A stretch of DNA of 64,000 nt, taken from Halostagnicola kamekurae. Its GTDB lineage: Archaea > Halobacteriota > Halobacteria > Halobacteriales > Natrialbaceae. Of this stretch, positions 17,128 through 25,671 are shown piece after piece. The DNA lies in NCBI RefSeq assembly GCF_900116205.1, contig NZ_FOZS01000002.1:186001-250000 (forward strand). Reading direction: 5' to 3'. The translations under genes were made by a program, and so were the position numbers. Under the pieces are notes generated by a model that ran no database searches, had not been told where the DNA came from, and was given only the letters and a program-made list of their open reading frames with translations. Within the stretch, counting starts at the first letter, position 1. Each line of letters begins with the position of its first letter.

Positions 17128-17793
17128 CTACGAATCCGTCGCCGAGGTCGCCCGATCGACGCTGTGGCCGTCCTCGGGGGTCGCATCGGCGGGCTCGAGG
17201 TCGCGTGTCGGGAACACGTCCGCGACGGGTGGGAACGTCGACCCCGCAGCGTCGGCGATCTCCGTCGCGGTCTCGAGCAGCGCCGGCGTGGGCGTCGTTC
17301 CGACGGCGGACGCGCCGGCCAGCGCCGCGAGTTCGAGGACGTCTCGCTCGAGCGAGCCAACGGTGTCGCCGTCGCCGTCCGCGGCCGCTCTGGTCTCGTT
17401 CCGGCCGAACTCCTGGACGGTTCTGACGGCTTTGCCGGCGGCGTCGGTGCGCGCGAGCAGGTAGAACCCGCGGGCGACGAGAATGTCGGCGGCGAGTATC
17501 TCGAGGTCGCCGCCCTCGCCCTCCTCGCCGTCGCGTTGGGCCCACGGATCCTCGTGGGCGAGCGTTCGCGTCAGCCGGAGTCCCTCGTAGATCAACTGGA
17601 CGCCGGCGGCGTGGCGGTCGAGCCCCTCGAGGTCGTTCTCCGGCTCGAGTTCGCGGGCGCTCTCGAGCGTGAAAACGCCGGGGAGCATCGACGCGTCTTC
17701 GAGCGTCTCTTCGACGAAATCGTACAACCGTGGTGGCTCGACGTCCGAGACTGCATCGCGGGCGGCACGCCGACAGTTGTCGGCCCTATCCAT
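17128..17793 (-). CDS. Conserved haloarchaeal protein of unknown function (DUF7114-like)
   Basis: 221 residues, almost entirely helical by composition and acidic, without signal peptide or membrane segment. Segments such as DFVEETLEDASMLPGVFTLESAR and QLIYEGLRLTRTLAHEDPW (given here only by their ends DFVEE and HEDPW) resemble a haloarchaeal family I recall as DUF7114. The all-helix layout superficially recalls polyprenyl synthetase-type bundles, but the Asp-rich catalytic motifs are absent. The gene is divergent from the enoyl-CoA hydratase gene with only 60 bp between starts, sharing a promoter region with a perfect inverted repeat. Confidence 0.7.
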   Translation of the reverse strand: MDRADNCRRAARDAVSDVEPPRLYDFVEETLEDASMLPGVFTLESARELEPENDLEGLDRHAAGVQLIYEGLRLTRTLAHEDPWAQRDGEEGEGGDLEILAADILVARGFYLLARTDAAGKAVRTVQEFGRNETRAAADGDGDTVGSLERDVLELAALAGASAVGTTPTPALLETATEIADAAGSTFPPVADVFPTRDLEPADATPEDGHSVDRATSATDS

Positions 17794-17817
17794 TAAGAGA
17801 AGGTTACGACGGGGCAG

Positions 17818-17831
17818 CCAAAGACCTTTGG
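17818..17831. promoter_or_regulatory. Perfect inverted repeat CCAAAG-AC-CTTTGG between divergent genes
   Basis: The 14-bp palindrome is centred in the 60-bp gap between the starts at 17793 and 17854. It lies 23-36 bp upstream of ATG 17854 and 25-38 bp upstream of the other start, where core promoter or operator elements would be. Confidence 0.4.
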
Positions 17832-17853
17832 AAACGGACGGCTGACTCGAGCC

Positions 17854-18555
17854 ATGATTCGCTCCGAATCCGACGGACAGATCCGGCGTGTGACCTTCGA
17901 CAGGCCGGACGCGCGCAACGCGTTGACGACCGACGCGCTCGAGGACCTCGAGTCAGCGATCAAAGCCGCCGAGGAACCGGTTATCTACCTCGAGGGGGCG
18001 GGTCCCGCGTTCTGTGCGGGCGCCGATCTCTCGGCCGTCGCCGACCTCGACCGCGAGCGGGCGGTGGCGTTCGCCCGCCGGGGCCAGCGCGTCGCCCGAA
18101 CCCTCGAGGACGCCGAAAGCGTCGTCGTCGCGGGGATCGATGGCCCCGTTCGGGGCGGCGGCCTCGAGCTGGCGCTCGCCTGTGACGTCCGCGTCGGGAC
18201 GCCGGCGGCGACGCTGGGGGAACCCGGCGTCACGTTCGGACTGTTCGGCGCCTGGGGCGGGACCGTTCGACTCCCACGAGTTCTCGGCGAGGGCGACGCC
18301 CTCGAGTTCGCGCTCTCGGGGCGCGTACTCGACGCCGAAGAGGCCCGTCGGGTCGGCCTGCTCTCTCGCATCGAGGCTGATCCGTGGACCGTCGCCGAGG
18401 AACTGGCCGCCAACGCTCCCGACGCGCTCGCCGTCCTCAAGCGCCGGATTCGCGACGACCGCGAGCGAGCGGCCCAGGAGCGGGCGGAAGCCGAGGCGTT
18501 CGGCGACTTGCTCGAGGCCCACGCGGCGGACGTCCGAGCGCTACTCGAGGAGTAA
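17854..18555 (+). CDS. Enoyl-CoA hydratase/isomerase family protein
   Basis: 233 residues, slightly short for the family (usually about 255). Crotonase-fold motifs: FDRPDARNAL at the start, the oxyanion-hole segment AFCAGADLSAV (about 52-62) and GPVRGGGLELALACDVRVG (about 91-109), with an EPGVTFGL segment. The residue usually Glu in hydratases (GGGxE) is partly matched by GGGLEL; the second catalytic Glu position reads WGGTVRLPR. Reactions could be hydration or isomerisation of acyl-CoA in fatty-acid or aromatic degradation. No beta-oxidation gene is adjacent. Confidence 0.85.
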   Translation: MIRSESDGQIRRVTFDRPDARNALTTDALEDLESAIKAAEEPVIYLEGAGPAFCAGADLSAVADLDRERAVAFARRGQRVARTLEDAESVVVAGIDGPVRGGGLELALACDVRVGTPAATLGEPGVTFGLFGAWGGTVRLPRVLGEGDALEFALSGRVLDAEEARRVGLLSRIEADPWTVAEELAANAPDALAVLKRRIRDDRERAAQERAEAEAFGDLLEAHAADVRALLEE

Positions 18556-18582
18556 GCCGACCGCTCCCCCGCGGACTGGCGT

Positions 18583-19377
18583 TCACTCGAGCGGTTCGGG
18601 TGCCGGTGGCGCGTTCCGCTTGTGCTCGCTGGCTTCGTACATCGATCGAACCCGATCGACCGTCTCCTCGTCGACCTCGAGCAATCGGCTCGTCGCCCTC
18701 GCCGAGAGCGGGCCGTCGATGTGGCTTACCAGAATCGAATCGAGCGTATCGTAGTCGATGCCGAGTTCCGACTCGTCGGTCTGGTCCGCCCAGAGCCCCG
18801 CCGTGGGCGTTTTTTCGACCAGATCGTCCGGCACGCCGAGGCTGCTCGCGACCTGTCGCACCTGCTGTTTGTAGAGGTTCCCGATCGGGTGGCAGTCGAC
18901 GGCGCCGTCGCCGTACTTCGTGAAGTAGCCGACGGCGGCCTCGCTTCGGTTGCCGGTGCCGAGCACGAGTCGATCCTCGTGGTTGGCGACGAGGTAGTTC
19001 AGTACCGCTCGCGTCCGCGCTCGCGCGTTGCCGACGGCGACGTGGTCGCCCTCGGCCTCGGGGTAAGCCGAAAGCAACGCGTCGACGATCGGTTCGACCT
19101 CGATCACGTCGTAGGGGATGTCCAGATCGACCGCGACGCGCTCGGCGTCGCTCATGTTCTCCTCGCTGCTAACTCGAGCAGGGAGAACGAGCCCGTGCAC
19201 CCGCTTCGCACCGAGTTCCGCGACGGCGAGGTTCGCGACGGTCGTGCTGTCGATGCCACCCGAAAGCCCGAGGACCGCGCCGTCGGCTCCGGCGGCGTTG
19301 ACGGCGTCGCGGATGAACGACTGGATGTGTTCGCGCCGTCGCGCCAGTTCCGCCTCCGAAAAGCGAAGGTCGATCAT
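18583..19377 (-). CDS. nadE: NAD synthase
   Basis: 264 residues, the usual size of the ammonia-dependent archaeal enzyme. The PP-loop SGGIDS is at about residues 39-44. LGTGNRSEAAVGYFTKYGD, KQQVRQVA, KTPTAGLW and TDESELG are the substrate and ATP-binding segments of NadE. It converts nicotinate adenine dinucleotide plus ammonia to NAD at the expense of ATP. No glutaminase domain is present, so free ammonia is the likely donor. With the nicotinamidase-like gene (20553) and nicotinate phosphoribosyltransferase (23068) nearby it forms a dispersed NAD-salvage set. Confidence 0.95.
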   Translation of the reverse strand: MIDLRFSEAELARRREHIQSFIRDAVNAAGADGAVLGLSGGIDSTTVANLAVAELGAKRVHGLVLPARVSSEENMSDAERVAVDLDIPYDVIEVEPIVDALLSAYPEAEGDHVAVGNARARTRAVLNYLVANHEDRLVLGTGNRSEAAVGYFTKYGDGAVDCHPIGNLYKQQVRQVASSLGVPDDLVEKTPTAGLWADQTDESELGIDYDTLDSILVSHIDGPLSARATSRLLEVDEETVDRVRSMYEASEHKRNAPPAPEPLE

Positions 19378-19585
19378 GGGTTCGTCTATGGCGGGTACCG
19401 CTTAATAGGCTGCCCTCGCGGAGAAAAAGTGTATGATCGTCCGATTTTCGACGACGAACCGTGTCGTGAGCGGACGAACGAAGCCAGACGAACTCTGCCC
19501 CTCTATACGCGAGACCGCTGTCGGATGACCCGTATTCGTGGACTGGCCGACGGTACCGCGCTCGCGCTCGGAACGGAAAGACCCA

Positions 19586-19592
19586 AGTTTAG
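19586..19592 (+). promoter_or_regulatory. TATA-like box of the cation transporter gene
   Basis: GTTTAGA lies about 20-26 bp before ATG 19611; the 233-bp gap 19378-19610 has no other feature that I can support. Confidence 0.4.
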
Positions 19593-19610
19593 ACTCGCTC
19601 TAATTCTCGT

Positions 19611-20528
19611 ATGGACGGCGACTCGAATCGACGCGGGTTCGCGCGCGCTTCGTGGGCGAACGTTCTCGGCAACGCCGTAAAGATCGTCGTCGAAGGCGCT
19701 GCGGGACTGGCTTTCGGGAGCGTCGCGTTGATCGCCGACGCCGCCCACTCGGTCGCCGATTTGGTCGCGAGCGTCGTCGTCCTCGTCTGGGGGCGCACCG
19801 CGTTCGACGGGCCGGACGACAGCCACCCGCACGGCCACGAGCGGATCGAGCCGCTGACAGCGATTTTCGTCGGCGCGGTGATCGCGCTGCTCGGGTTGCT
19901 GTTGCTCTCCGAATCCGCCCAGGGACTTCTCGATCCCGATCCGCCGGCGGCGCGACTCCTCTTGTTCGGCGCGCTCGCGTTCGCCATCGCCGACATGTAC
20001 CTCGTCTATCGGTACACGGAGTACGTCAACGCCGACATCGGATCGACGGCGCTTACGGCGCTGGCGGTGGACTGTCTCAACGACATCTACACCTCGATCG
20101 CCGCCCTCGTGGGCGTCGCCGGGGTCTTCTTCGGTGCTCCGATCCTCGACCCGCTCGCCGGCGCCCTCGTCAGCGTCCTCGTTATCTCTCAGGGCGTCAG
20201 CATCGGTCGCGAAAACCTCGACTATCTCGTCGGCGCGGCGGCGACGCCGACACAGCGCGCGCAGATCGCGGACACCCTGCGCGCCCATCCCGACGTCGAG
20301 GGCGTCCACGACCTGACCGTCTACTACGACGGCACCGTCCTCGAGGTCGAGGTCCACGTCGAGGTCGACGGCAACATGCCGTTTCGGGAGGCCCACGACA
20401 TCGAGTCGGCGCTCGTCGACGATCTCCGGGACTTGGAGGACGTCGGGGACGCGCACGTCCACCTCGATCCGTCGGGAATCGGCGAGTGGAAGGATCAGCC
20501 GGATCGGTGGCACGCCAACGGGACCTGA
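19611..20528 (+). CDS. Cation diffusion facilitator (CDF) transporter
   Basis: 305 residues with about six membrane segments between residues 15 and 205, then a cytoplasmic metal-binding domain (about 210-290) with VHDLTVYYDG and EVEVHVEVDG strands. In TM2 the metal site reads HSVAD (H-x3-D); in TM5 the matching site reads DCLND (D-x3-D) rather than the usual zinc-transporter H-x3-D. A PDDSHPHGHERIEPL loop after TM2 is His-rich and typical. CDF proteins export Zn, Fe, Mn or Co from the cytoplasm in exchange for protons. The mixed site leaves the metal uncertain. Confidence 0.9.
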   Translation: MDGDSNRRGFARASWANVLGNAVKIVVEGAAGLAFGSVALIADAAHSVADLVASVVVLVWGRTAFDGPDDSHPHGHERIEPLTAIFVGAVIALLGLLLLSESAQGLLDPDPPAARLLLFGALAFAIADMYLVYRYTEYVNADIGSTALTALAVDCLNDIYTSIAALVGVAGVFFGAPILDPLAGALVSVLVISQGVSIGRENLDYLVGAAATPTQRAQIADTLRAHPDVEGVHDLTVYYDGTVLEVEVHVEVDGNMPFREAHDIESALVDDLRDLEDVGDAHVHLDPSGIGEWKDQPDRWHANGT

Positions 20529-20552
20529 AGGACCGAGGACGGAGACGGCTGC

Positions 20553-21128
20553 TTATCCGTCGAACTCGAGATCCTCGCGCTCGACGAGTTCGCCAAAGAG
20601 CCAGTCGGCGTGCTCGAGGGCGTACTCCCGGTGGTCGGCTTCGATTGCGCCGATGCAGTCTTCGACCATGATCGGCCGAAAGTCCCGAAGCCCCGCGCTG
20701 CCCCCGGTATGCAGAACGCAGACGTTCGCGAGCGTTCCACAGAGCACCAAATCGTCGATGCCGCGGGCGTTTAACCAGCCCTCGAGTTCGGTCTGGTAGA
20801 ACGCGTCGTAGGTGTGCTTTTCGACGACGTGATCGTCCGATTCGACCGCGAGTTCGTCGACGAGTTCGGCGTCCCACGTTCCTTCGACGACGTGTTCGCC
20901 CCACTGTTCGAACTCGTCGTAGTAGTGGGCGTCCGCGAACTGCTCGGGCGGGTGGATGTCGCGCGTGTAGACGATCTGTGCCCCCGCCGTTCGAGCGCGC
21001 GAGACCAGTTCGGTAATCGGTTCGATGACCGTTTCGCTCCCCGGTGCGTACAGCGATCCGTCGGGGTGACAGAAGCCGTTTTGCATGTCGACCACGACGA
21101 CCGCGGTGCTGTCTGGCTCGAGGTGCAT
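20553..21128 (-). CDS. Isochorismatase-family cysteine hydrolase, probable nicotinamidase
   Basis: 191 residues from MHLEPD at 21128 (an alternative start is 9 codons upstream). The catalytic triad of the family is visible: Asp in VDMQNGF, Lys in EKHTYDAF and Cys in GTLANVCV. DIHPPEQ and HYYDEFEQWGEH include metal-ligand-like His/Asp residues as in nicotinamidases. Nicotinamidase converts nicotinamide to nicotinate. The closeness of nadE and the nicotinate phosphoribosyltransferase gene supports this over other amidase functions, but the family also includes other hydrolases. Confidence 0.8.
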   Translation of the reverse strand: MHLEPDSTAVVVVDMQNGFCHPDGSLYAPGSETVIEPITELVSRARTAGAQIVYTRDIHPPEQFADAHYYDEFEQWGEHVVEGTWDAELVDELAVESDDHVVEKHTYDAFYQTELEGWLNARGIDDLVLCGTLANVCVLHTGGSAGLRDFRPIMVEDCIGAIEADHREYALEHADWLFGELVEREDLEFDG

Positions 21129-21292
21129 ACGCGAGTCTACGCGAACGATCCTCAAAGCGTTCGTGGTCTCTCAGGCCGGGTACGGCCAAGCGCTGGATCC
21201 CCTTGAGCGTTCGCTGCGTGGCGTCTCCTCGCCCTCGAGACTGACCGTCGTTCTTTTCACACCCGCTTGCCAAGGACGTGTATCTCGCTGAA

Positions 21293-22924
21293 ATGAACCG
21301 GACGCGAACGCGCGGTGTTGCTCTCGCGGTTTTCGCATCGGCGATCGTACTGGCGGTGCTCGTCGCCGGTCCGGGACTCCCGCTCCTGTCGATCGCCGAC
21401 GATCCGACGCGGGACCGACCCGCCGACCCCTCGACCGAGGGCACCGTGGGCTACGTCGACGGCTACTGGTACGACGACGAGCTTTCGGTCGACGGCAGCG
21501 ACGACGCGACCGTCTCCGAGGACGAACTCGAGGCCGTCGTCAGCCGGTCGATGGCCCGCGTCGAGACGATTCGCGGCCTCACGTTCGAGGAGGACGTTTC
21601 GGTCGACGTGATCTCTCGGGAGGAGTACCAGTCCCAAAACGACACGTCGATCGAAGATCCGACCGCCGACCAGCGTCTCCAGTCGAACCTCCGGCTCGAG
21701 GCGCTGTTCATGGCCGATCGCGAGACGAGCGCGGTAGAGGAACAGCAATCGTTCTACGACGGCTCGGTTGCGGGCTACTACGACCCGGAAACCGACGAAA
21801 TCGTCATCGTCTCGGAGGACCCGGACGATCCGGCCTTAGACGAACTCACGCTCGGGCACGAACTCGTCCACGCGCTGCAGGATCAACACTACAATCTGAC
21901 GAGTTACGAGCGCGAGACGCAGGATCAGGCCAATGCCAAGAACGGTCTCATCGAAGGCGACGCCGTCTGGGTGGAAAACCGGTACGAAACGCGCTGTAGT
22001 CAGGACTGGGCCTGTACCGTCCCGTCGACGAACCCGCAAGGGGACCAGACCGAACCCAACTGGGGGCTCTACCTCACGATTTTCCACCCCTACGACGACG
22101 GCCCCGACTACGTCGACGCGGTGCTCGGCGAGGGCGACTCGCGCGACTGGGACGCCCTCAACAGCGCCTACGATGACCCGCCAGCGAGCTCTTCTGAGGT
22201 GATTCGTCCCGGCGAAGAGCGCGAGCCGCGCGACGTCGACGTCGAGGATCGCTCGAGCGAGAACTGGACCCAACACGAGGTCGACGGCGCCGTCGCCAAC
22301 GACTCACTCGGCGAGGCGACGATGGTGTCGATGTTCGCTGCCGACGGCCTCGCCGGCGAGGAGTCGGTTATCGAGCCCGACGAGTTGCTCCCCGACGGAC
22401 CAACCGGCACCATCGAGAACATCGACTACGACCACGAGGTGACCGACGGCTGGGCCGGCGACGAACTCGTCACCTACGTCGGCGACGACGAGTCGATCGA
22501 TGAAAGCGGCTACGTCTGGGAGACCGAGTGGGAGTCTACGACCGAGGCCGAGCAGTTCCTCGAGGGCTACCTCGAGTTGCTCTCCTTACACGGCGCGGAA
22601 GACATCGACGGTCACCGGGACACCTTCTCGATCGAGGACGAAGACGGCTATCCCGGCGCGTACTACCTCGAACACGATGGCGAGCGCGTGACTATCGTCC
22701 GCGGTCCCTCCGTCGAGGCGGTCGACGAAATCGACGCCGGGAGCGCACCCGAAGGGGAAGATACGCTCGAGTTGGACGCAACTGCGCCAGATTCGGGAGC
22801 CGGCGACGAGGCAGGGCCGGACGGCTCCAGCGCGAACGACGGCGAGCCGATATCCGGGTTCGGCTCCGCCGTCGCCGTCGTCGCACTGCTGGTCGCCGCG
22901 CTCACCGCTCGACTGTCACGCTGA
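21293..22924 (+). CDS. Surface metalloprotease-like protein (Hvo_1808-type)
   Basis: 543 residues from ATG 21293 (a GTG 5 codons upstream is in frame). An N-terminal signal peptide (about 8-33) is followed by an acidic ectodomain with a zinc-peptidase HExxH motif, TLGHELVHALQDQHYN (about 187-202), and a downstream GLIEGDAVWVE segment where a third ligand Glu could lie. The C-terminus ends in SGFGSAVAVVALL plus an Arg-containing tail, a PGF-CTERM-like sorting signal with Ser replacing Pro. I recall the family as the Hvo_1808 surface proteins. Proteolysis is plausible but not proven. The 3' end of the gene is duplicated in tandem. Confidence 0.8.
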   Translation: MNRTRTRGVALAVFASAIVLAVLVAGPGLPLLSIADDPTRDRPADPSTEGTVGYVDGYWYDDELSVDGSDDATVSEDELEAVVSRSMARVETIRGLTFEEDVSVDVISREEYQSQNDTSIEDPTADQRLQSNLRLEALFMADRETSAVEEQQSFYDGSVAGYYDPETDEIVIVSEDPDDPALDELTLGHELVHALQDQHYNLTSYERETQDQANAKNGLIEGDAVWVENRYETRCSQDWACTVPSTNPQGDQTEPNWGLYLTIFHPYDDGPDYVDAVLGEGDSRDWDALNSAYDDPPASSSEVIRPGEEREPRDVDVEDRSSENWTQHEVDGAVANDSLGEATMVSMFAADGLAGEESVIEPDELLPDGPTGTIENIDYDHEVTDGWAGDELVTYVGDDESIDESGYVWETEWESTTEAEQFLEGYLELLSLHGAEDIDGHRDTFSIEDEDGYPGAYYLEHDGERVTIVRGPSVEAVDEIDAGSAPEGEDTLELDATAPDSGAGDEAGPDGSSANDGEPISGFGSAVAVVALLVAALTARLSR

Positions 22925-22974
22925 GCCCAGCGCCAGTCGCCGCTCGACTGTCACGCTGGGCCCAGTGTCAGTCG
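22905..22974. repeat. 35-bp tandem duplication of a gene tail
   Basis: Unit 1 (22905-22939) covers the last codons and TGA stop of the surface-protein gene; unit 2 (22940-22974) follows directly, with four base differences. Both begin CCGCTCGACTGTCACGCTG. The repeat makes a duplicated copy of the coding end and the sequence just after it. Confidence 0.85.
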
Positions 22975-23067
22975 CCGTCGTTTGTCAGTCATCCCGAGTC
23001 GCGGTACCGACCGCCGCCGGCACCCGAAGACGGGTAGCTTTTTCGCCCTCCGTCGGAAAGCGAGGGT

Positions 23068-24225
23068 ATGTCGAACCCGTTCGAGACAGTCACGTCGGAG
23101 GCGATTCTCGAGGGTACCGCGACCGACGCCTACTTCGATCGGACGCGGACGACCCTCGAGCACGCGGGGCTGAATCCCCGCGTCGTCGCCGAAGTGACCG
23201 CAGACCAGTTTCCGACCGGCGAGTTTCAGGTACTCACCGGCATCGCCGATATCGCTACGCTGTTCGAGGGCCGCGCCGTCGACGTCGACGCCTTGCCGGA
23301 CGGACAGCTCTTCGACGGCGGTCCGGTCGTCAGAATCGAGGGCCCGTACCTCGAGTTCGCCGAACTCGAGACCACGTTGCTCGGCTTTCTCTCCCAGCCG
23401 AGCGGCTTCGCGACCGCGGCGCTCGAGGCCCGGCGCGCCGCGCCCGATTCGACCCTGCTCTCGTTCGGCGCTCGCCACGTCCACCCGTCGCTCGCGACGG
23501 CGGTCGAACGCGCCGCCATCCTCGCCGGATTCGACGGCTTCTCGCACGTCGCCGCAGGCGAACTGCTCGAGCAGGAGGCTAGCGGAACGATGCCCCACGC
23601 GCTCATGTTCGCCTTCGGCGAGGGGAATCAGGCCGACGCCTGGCGGGCGTTCGACGAGGCGGTCCCCGAATCGGTCCCTCGGATCGCCCTCACGGACACG
23701 TTCTGGGACGAAAAGAGCGAGAGCTTACTCGCCGCCGAAACGCTCGGCGACCGACTCGACGGCGTTCGCCTCGATACCACCGGCTCTCGCCGCGGCGATT
23801 TCAGACATATCGCTCGAGAGATACGGTGGGAACTCGACGCTCGAGGCTTCGAAGACGTCGATATCTTTTGCAGCGGCGGCATCGACCCGTCGTCGATTCG
23901 AACCCTACGCGACGTCGCCGATGGCTTCGGCGTCGGCAGCCATATCACGAGCAGGGCACCGATCGATTTCAGCCTCGACATCGTCGAACTCGAGGGCGAA
24001 CCGGTCTCGAAACGGGGGAAACTCTCCGGCGTGAAAGACGTCTACCGGACCGCAGACGGCGGCCACCACGTCGCGCTCGCGGACGGCGACGCACCAGCGG
24101 ACGCGGAGTCGCTGCTCGAACCATTGGTTCGCGACGGCGAGGTTGTCAGAGAACCGACTCTCGAGGAAGCGAGCGAGCGCTGTCTCGCGGACGCCGCGGC
24201 CGTTGGATTCGAGGAATCGCGCTAA
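23068..24225 (+). CDS. pncB: Nicotinate phosphoribosyltransferase
   Basis: 385 residues. Features of the NAPRTase family: TDAYFDRTRTTLE near the N-terminus, SFGARHVHPSLA (about 133-144), ASGTMPHALM (about 172-181), LDTTGSRRGD and CSGGIDPSSIRTLRD (about 270-284), where the phosphate of the product binds, and GVGSHITS. It joins nicotinate and PRPP to give nicotinate mononucleotide. The short archaeal form without the extra C-terminal domain is expected at this length. With nadE and the nicotinamidase-like gene it gives a route from nicotinamide to NAD except for the adenylyltransferase step, which is not in this window. Confidence 0.92.
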   Translation: MSNPFETVTSEAILEGTATDAYFDRTRTTLEHAGLNPRVVAEVTADQFPTGEFQVLTGIADIATLFEGRAVDVDALPDGQLFDGGPVVRIEGPYLEFAELETTLLGFLSQPSGFATAALEARRAAPDSTLLSFGARHVHPSLATAVERAAILAGFDGFSHVAAGELLEQEASGTMPHALMFAFGEGNQADAWRAFDEAVPESVPRIALTDTFWDEKSESLLAAETLGDRLDGVRLDTTGSRRGDFRHIAREIRWELDARGFEDVDIFCSGGIDPSSIRTLRDVADGFGVGSHITSRAPIDFSLDIVELEGEPVSKRGKLSGVKDVYRTADGGHHVALADGDAPADAESLLEPLVRDGEVVREPTLEEASERCLADAAAVGFEESR

Positions 24226-24343
24226 CGCAGGAATCGAGAACCGCCGTTCTCACGGAACTCTGTTCGCTTTCGCGATTCGAACTGTTGAGAACGGACGAAG
24301 CCGCGGCTCACCGACGAGTATCGTCGCGAAATCGAGTCGCCGA

Positions 24344-24946
24344 TTACACCTGCTCGACGCTGCCGTCGGCCTCGCGCTCGCGGAAGACCTGTCCTTCGAA
24401 GAGCGTGACGACGATGTCGTCGTCCTGCCACGCCGTCGGCGGGAGTCGGGCTTTCCGACACGCCCGGTCGAGGTACTCGCGCTCGCTCCAGTCGTTCTGG
24501 ACGGGGACGGTCGGGTAGAGCCAGCCGCTTTTACCGCCGCCGTCGACGGCGACGCCGTGGCTTCCGAGTTCGATATCCGCGAGCGGGTCGTCGGTGAGCA
24601 GTACGTTCTTGACGGTACACACCGAGACGGTGAGGTTGTCGAGTTCAGACGGCGTCACCTCGGAGCCACACGAGTCGTCGCTTGCGGCCTCGATGGCCGC
24701 GTCGACGATGACGTGTCCGAGCTGATCGTCCGATCGGTAGCCGCCGGCACACCCGCGCAGACTGCCGCGGCCTCGAGTCGACTCGAGGCGGACGAACGCG
24801 CCCGTGCGCTCGTAGAACGCTTCGCGCATGCTGCCTGGATGTTCTCGTTGACCGTTACGTACGAAAGATTCGACGGCTTCTCGTGCGAGTTCGGCCGCAC
24901 GCGCGCCGTCTTCGTAGGAAAGGTCGACGCCCTGTCGCTGGGACAT
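24344..24946 (-). CDS. AMMECR1-domain protein (TIGR00296)
   Basis: 200 residues from MSQRQG at 24946. The family hallmark LRGCAGG is present in RGRGSLRGCAGGYRSDD (about 62-78), along with ELDNLTVSV and HGVAVDGGGKSGWLYP. AMMECR1 proteins are conserved in archaea and eukaryotes, form a two-subdomain fold with a conserved Cys-centred pocket, and have no established reaction. The promoter region faces the RNase P RNA gene. Confidence 0.88.
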   Translation of the reverse strand: MSQRQGVDLSYEDGARAAELAREAVESFVRNGQREHPGSMREAFYERTGAFVRLESTRGRGSLRGCAGGYRSDDQLGHVIVDAAIEAASDDSCGSEVTPSELDNLTVSVCTVKNVLLTDDPLADIELGSHGVAVDGGGKSGWLYPTVPVQNDWSEREYLDRACRKARLPPTAWQDDDIVVTLFEGQVFREREADGSVEQV

Positions 24947-25048
24947 ACAACTACACATGTATGTTCAGCCCCTAAAGCGCTTCCATTCAGCGCTCGCCCG
25001 TATAGTACCAATCGAGGGACTTATTCGGCGCCTGCTCGTATAGTAGAT

Positions 25049-25484
25049 GGGAGAGAGAGCCCGGCCGCCGCGGCGGTCGACTCGGCGACGAGTCGGCTGT
25101 CCAACGCGGCTCGTCCCCCGCGGACGGGTCGCGCCTGCGAGGAAAGTCCCCCCACCGTTCGGGCGGGTGACCGGATGCAAATCCGGAGCGGGAGACCGCT
25201 GGCTCTGGAACAGAAACGACACGTCTCGGCCCGACCGATGATGCGCGCGAACCCGACCGAGAGGAAGGGGAGTCAACCCGCAGAGGGCACCAGCCGTTAG
25301 ACGCGATTCGAAATCGCGGGTCGCTCGATGCGACCGGCTGTGACGGCCGAGGATCGATGGAACGGCGAATCCCCACCGGTGCAAGTTCGCGCCGCAGGTA
25401 GCCCGAACGCACCGCCCACGGCGGGCGGCGCGAGCGCTCAGCCGAATGCCGGGACGAACAGAAGGGGGCTTACTCCTCTCACCC
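25049..25484 (+). ncRNA. rnpB: RNase P RNA
   Basis: The conserved elements of type A archaeal RNase P RNA appear in order: GAGGAAAGTCC (about 25138-25148), ACAGAAAC (25209-25216), AGAGGGCACC (about 25282-25291), GATGGAACGGCGAATCCCC (about 25355) and the closing GACGAACAGAAGGGGGCTTA (about 25453-25472). The terminal P1 helix pairs GGGAGAGAGAGCCC (from about 25049) with GGGCTTACTCCTCTCACCC (ending about 25484). The length of about 436 nt matches haloarchaeal examples. It forms the catalytic core that removes 5' leaders from tRNA precursors. TTATT at about 25020-25024 is the likely TATA box. Confidence 0.95.
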
Positions 25485-25671
25485 AGTTTCTCGTACTCGA
25501 GCGCCAGCGCTGTTCAGTTTCGGCGAGTGGTACTGGCTCGTGTCAGCGAACGCCGACGCTGTTCCGTTTTGTCGAGTCGAACACCGCTCGAGCGGCCGGC
25601 TACGACGATAGAGAACGCATCGACAGGCTCGACGGCCCGTCGGGTCACCGGTTCGCGAGAGAATCGAAAAG

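Noticed and set aside
24143-25300. 385-codon plus-strand frame through the AMMECR1 gene and into RNase P RNA
   Set aside because: Antisense to a gene with the LRGCAGG hallmark and overlapping a conserved RNA; codon pattern not coding-like.
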